From DASZPL01 sp035550315 (GTDB taxonomy: Bacteria > Actinomycetota > Actinomycetes > JAFAQI01): DNA of 26,505 nt. The DNA is taken from positions 1 through 26,505 of the forward strand of contig DASZPL010000132.1 of NCBI GenBank assembly GCA_035550315.1, read 5' to 3'. This document shows positions 22,758 through 26,505 of this stretch, in pieces (within the stretch, counting starts at the first letter, position 1; every line of letters starts with the position of its first letter). The notes beneath the pieces are model-generated. The model saw only the letters and a program-made list of their open reading frames with translations, had not been told where the DNA came from and ran no database searches. The translations under genes were made by a program, and so were the position numbers.

Positions 22758-23282
22758 CTACGCGGTAGCCGACTCCGCTACTTCGAACGCGGGGTCGGCG
22801 AGGTAGGCGCGCCACTGCGGGTGCATCCAACCGGTGCCGAGCACGCGCCACGCGATGCCGCTCGGCGCGGTCGGCTGGCGTGGCATCCGCCAGCCGAGCT
22901 CGCCGATCACGCGGTCGGCCTTGGCGTGGTTGCAGCGCCGGCAGCACGAGACCACGTTGTCCCAGGTGTGCGTGCCGCCGCGGCTGCGCGGCAGCACGTG
23001 GTCGATGCTGGTCGCCGGCGCCCGGCAGTAGACGCAGCGCCCGCCGTCGCGGGCGAACACCGCCCGCCTGGTCAGCGGCACCGACGCCTGGTAGGGCACC
23101 CGCACGAATCGGGTCAGCCGCACGACGACCGGCACCCGCACGCTGGTGCGCGCGCTGTGGAACTCCTCGCTGCTCGACTCGACCGCGACGGCCTTGCCGG
23201 TCAGGGTCAGTACGACGGCGCGGCGGGCCGTGACGACGCACAGCGGTTCGTACGTCGCGTTGAGTACCAGCGCGCCGGCCAT
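22758..23282 (-). CDS. HNH endonuclease family protein (Rv2469c-like)
   Basis: A 174-residue protein. Residues 1-70 form an N-terminal domain (ALVLNATYEPLCVVTARRAV) shared by actinobacterial HNH proteins of this locus. The HNH fold spans 72-125: zinc-binding C83-x2-C86 and C114-x2-C117, the catalytic H95 (IDHVLPRSRGG), N109 and H119. The motif set is complete. These proteins are near-universal in actinobacteria and not tied to a known restriction or mobile element, so a DNA repair or housekeeping role is possible. A strong AGGAGGT (23286-23292) precedes the ATG. It is divergent from glbO with 80 bases between, an arrangement I recall from M. tuberculosis (Rv2469c/Rv2470). Confidence 0.92.
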   Translation of the reverse strand: MAGALVLNATYEPLCVVTARRAVVLTLTGKAVAVESSSEEFHSARTSVRVPVVVRLTRFVRVPYQASVPLTRRAVFARDGGRCVYCRAPATSIDHVLPRSRGGTHTWDNVVSCCRRCNHAKADRVIGELGWRMPRQPTAPSGIAWRVLGTGWMHPQWRAYLADPAFEVAESATA

Positions 23283-23362
23283 GCCACCTCCTGCCCGTTG
23301 ATCCTCTCATTGCAACGCGCCGCGGTCTGCTCAACGACTCCGACCGGGGCGAGAATGGACGG

Positions 23363-23773
23363 GTGCCACCCGAACCGATCCGCATCGAGAGCGTCGGCGA
23401 GGCCGCGACGTTCTACGAGTCGGTCGGCGGCCACGACACCTTCGAGGCGCTGGTCAGCGGCTTCTACGCCCGGGTGCCGCACGACCCGGTGCTGGCGCCG
23501 CTGTACCCCGACCATGACTGGGCCGGCGCGGCGCAACGGCTGCTGATGTTCCTGGAGCAGTACTGGGGCGGCCCGCGCACCTACTCCGAGCGGCGCGGCC
23601 ACCCGCGGCTGCGGCAGCGGCACGTCCGGTTTCGGATCGACCAGGCCGCGCGCGATGCGTGGCTGGCGAACATGCGGGCGGCGCTCGACGACGTCGAACT
23701 GGAGCCGGACGCCGACGAGACGTTGTGGCGCTACCTGACGACCGCGGCGGGGATGCTGGTCAACGCCGAGTAG
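23363..23773 (+). CDS. glbO: Group II truncated haemoglobin, trHbO
   Basis: A 136-residue haem protein binding O2 and probably handling NO or peroxide. Compared with M. tuberculosis trHbO as I recall it, the key residues all lie at one constant offset of 12: B10 Tyr Y35 (SGFYARV), CD1 Tyr Y48 (LYPDHD), proximal F8 His H87 (RLRQRHVRF) and G8 Trp W100 (RDAWLANM). The FLEQYWGGP block (63-71) is intact. The N terminus is about 12 residues longer than the mycobacterial protein, starting from GTG at 23363; the leader has only a weak GGGGCGAG. The gene ends at a GC-rich palindrome shared with the convergent protease gene. Confidence 0.95.
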   Translation: MPPEPIRIESVGEAATFYESVGGHDTFEALVSGFYARVPHDPVLAPLYPDHDWAGAAQRLLMFLEQYWGGPRTYSERRGHPRLRQRHVRFRIDQAARDAWLANMRAALDDVELEPDADETLWRYLTTAAGMLVNAE

Positions 23774-23795
23774 GCCGGATCCGGCCGACGCCTAC
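23773..23795. terminator. 14-bp palindrome plus flanking stem between convergent glbO and protease stops
   Basis: GGCCGGATCCGGCC (23773-23786) is a perfect 14-bp palindrome starting at the last base of the glbO stop. An alternative stem pairs GTAGGC (23770-23775) with GCCTAC (23790-23795). Both lie across the 18-base gap between the two stop codons. A bidirectional terminator is likely, although a loopless palindrome must open at its centre to form a hairpin and there is no T-tract. Confidence 0.5.
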
Positions 23796-24601
23796 TTCAC
23801 CATCAGCCGCAGATGCAGCCGATGAAGAGCAAGCGGCAACGGGCTGAAGTAGAGCGGGCACTTGCCGCTCACCTGCTGTCCGCCGGTGAGGATGCCGACG
23901 GCGTGGATCCGCCCGTGGTGCTTCGTGTAGACCGGCGCCCCGGAGTCGCCTGGCTCCGCCGGGCAGTGCTTGCGGGTGGCGGTCCATTCGTGATGGATCC
24001 GCCGGATGTGGTGATGGAACGGGAACCCGATGGTCCGCGATCCGTGCACCACGCGGAAGCCGCAGTGCTCGCCCGAGGCCGCGCCGGAGTAGCAGACCCG
24101 CATGTGGTTGTGCGGGCGCGCCCGCCCGACGACGGCCCGCGCGTGCTTGGTCGCGACTCCGCCGACGAACACCCGCGCCACCGCGCGCCGGTTCGCCAGC
24201 ACCTTGATGAAACCGCTGTCGCCACGCTTGCCGAACACCGTCGCGTGCGCTCCGACGGTGCCCAACGACTCCCCGACGTACGTCGTGCCGCTGCGGCCGC
24301 CGCGGGTCTGGTGGACGACGTACGGCGCGGAGCCCGCCAGGTTGCGGGCGCAGTGGCCGGCGGTCAGCAGGCCGACTCGTCCGGTTGTGGCCGACCGCAC
24401 CGCAAACCCCATCGTGCACAGGTCGCCGGTGCGGGAGGCGCGATGCTGGGCGCGGATGAAGTAGTTGCCGCCCGCGGCGCCGATGCCGCTGAACTCGCTC
24501 TGCCGCCCGAGCCGGGTCGAGCTCGCGGCGCCGCTGCCGGCGGTCCATGCCGGCACCATGACGGCGACGAGGGCGACGACCGTGGCCAGTCGGCGAATCA
24601 T
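23792..24601 (-). CDS. Secreted trypsin-like (S1) serine protease, histidine-rich
   Basis: A 269-residue exported protein with a signal peptide (residues 1 to about 24). The S1 triad is H83 (LTAGHC), D128 (RGDSGFIKV) and S220 (EPGDSGAPVY). Six cysteines (C62, C84, C170, C180, C213, C248) can pair as the three disulfides of streptogrisin/alpha-lytic-type enzymes. Those relatives have a long propeptide that folds the protease; here the catalytic domain starts within about 25 residues of the signal, so no such propeptide fits. There are 20 histidines (7%), with a cluster PFHHHIRRIHHEW at 195-206. Some homologues in actinobacteria are annotated 'S1 family peptidase'. Its ATG overlaps the methyltransferase stop as ATGA. 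Confidence 0.87.
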   Translation of the reverse strand: MIRRLATVVALVAVMVPAWTAGSGAASSTRLGRQSEFSGIGAAGGNYFIRAQHRASRTGDLCTMGFAVRSATTGRVGLLTAGHCARNLAGSAPYVVHQTRGGRSGTTYVGESLGTVGAHATVFGKRGDSGFIKVLANRRAVARVFVGGVATKHARAVVGRARPHNHMRVCYSGAASGEHCGFRVVHGSRTIGFPFHHHIRRIHHEWTATRKHCPAEPGDSGAPVYTKHHGRIHAVGILTGGQQVSGKCPLYFSPLPLALHRLHLRLMVK

Positions 24602-25408
24602 GACGACATCCTTGCCTGTCCAATCGCGAAGGTTCGGCGGAAGGGGAACACCGTGCCGTAGGGCTGCGGCGGGTAGGCCTCGCGCAACTTACCCGCACAT
24701 TGCCGCAGGAATCGCTCGGCGGCGTCCGGGTCGTCGGCGAGCGCGGTGAGCACCGGTCGCAGCGCGGTGCCCTTGATCCACTCGAGCACGGGGTCGTCGC
24801 CGTGCAGGATGTGCAGGTACGTCGTGGTCCAGACGTCGGCGTCCAGACCGGCCTCAGCCAACGTCGTGAGGTATTCCTCGGGCGTGGCCACGGCGGCGCC
24901 GCGGTCGGCCGCGGCGCCCAACCGGTCGTGCCACTCGGCCGACAGCCGCAGGTCGCGGACGGTGACGTGCGACGGGGCGGCGAAGTTGTCGGGGACCTGG
25001 AAGGCGAGCTCGCCCCCGGGCACCAGCCATGACGCGATGTCGCTCAGCATCGTCAGGTGGTCGGGCACCCACTGCAGCAGCGCGTTCGCGACGACGACAT
25101 CGACCGAGCCGTCGGGCCGGAACTCGCGCACGTCCGCGCAGTGGAACTCGACGCTGCCGCCCTCGTCACCGGCAGGGTGGGCATAAGTGGCCGCGGCCTC
25201 GATCATCTCGGCGGAGTTGTCGACGCCGATGATGCGCGCGGCCGGCCAGCGCTGCGCCAATGTCGCGGTCAGCGTGCCGGGACCGCAGCCCAGGTCGACG
25301 ACGACCGCCGGTGCGGACGCGCGCACCCGGCCCAGCAGCTCGACGAACGGCCGGGACCGCTCGTCGGCGTAGCGCAGGTACTGTGCCGGGTCCCAGCGCG
25401 CCGCGGAC

Positions 25409-25416
<8 letters not shown>
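24598..25416 (-). CDS. tam: Trans-aconitate 2-methyltransferase-like SAM methyltransferase
   Basis: A 272-residue class I SAM-dependent methyltransferase. It has the WDPAQYLRYADER opening (8-20) and the full SAM-binding VVVDLGCGPGTLTATLAQ (38-55) with acidic D66 (GVDNS). It also has VVVANALLQWVPDH and a C-terminal FPFRRTFAIG strand, all as in the tam family. That enzyme methylates trans-aconitate, a byproduct that inhibits aconitase. Length matches the family. GTG at 25416 starts inside the ettA gene (8-bp overlap), and the stop overlaps the protease start by 4 bp, so the three genes are likely one transcript. Substrate is by family only. Confidence 0.9.

Positions 25417-26505
<1,089 letters not shown>

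Noticed and set aside
22758..23282. HNH nuclease as a sign of a mobile element or restriction system
   Set aside because: No methylase, integrase or repeats nearby; the protein type and its divergent position to glbO fit a conserved chromosomal actinobacterial gene.

Overview
The window is a gene-dense, very high-GC stretch with GTG starts, 4-bp stop/start overlaps and mycothiol-era enzymes, all typical of Actinomycetota. From about 4.3 kb to the right end, the order and orientation of korB, korA, rpiB, an Rv2466c-type thioredoxin-fold protein, pepN, an HNH nuclease, glbO and ettA match what I remember of the Mycobacterium tuberculosis Rv2454c-Rv2477c neighbourhood, with different genes in between. 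I would place the organism in a mycobacteria- or Frankia-related lineage, but cannot name a genus. I see no rRNA, tRNA, insertion sequence, prophage, CRISPR array or plasmid gene. No gene-free stretch exceeds 300 bases; the longest gaps are about 60-90 bases.

Left part (1-4308), outside the recalled mycobacterial block: an SRPBCC gene cut by the left edge (minus strand), a fusion of an alpha/beta-hydrolase fold to a class III adenylate cyclase (plus), a compact SRPBCC-ArsR-SRPBCC operon (minus) with a clear promoter and two dyad symmetries, a VC0807-type membrane protein, and a divergent protein-L-isoaspartate methyltransferase.

Central part (4305-12326): the two-subunit 2-oxoacid:ferredoxin oxidoreductase KorAB, an HMG-CoA lyase and a CtaG-type membrane protein lie on the minus strand. 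A divergent plus-strand pair encodes an L,D-transpeptidase-like lipoprotein and, coupled to it by a 4-bp overlap, an alpha-methylacyl-CoA racemase with its catalytic residues intact. A membrane-anchored SpoIIE-type phosphatase converges on that pair. HMG-CoA lyase, racemase, Kor and (further on) an aldehyde dehydrogenase together suggest catabolism of branched acyl-CoA or leucine-type carbon feeding the TCA cycle; this is inference from gene content.

Right part (12368-26505): rpiB, aldehyde dehydrogenase and the Rv2466c-like protein on the minus strand, divergent pepN, a secreted phospholipase-D-fold protein, an AI-2E family permease, a DUF5130 protein with a small membrane protein, an amidase, a DUF4232 lipoprotein, and an HNH nuclease divergent from group II truncated haemoglobin glbO. 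An overlapping minus-strand run ends the window: ettA (cut by the right edge), a trans-aconitate methyltransferase-like gene and a secreted histidine-rich serine protease.

I found no wholly new multi-gene system. The best candidates for follow-up are the cyclase whose fused hydrolase has lost its nucleophile, the dyads at the ArsR operon promoter, the palindrome over the start codon of the Rv2466c-like gene, and the His-rich protease.
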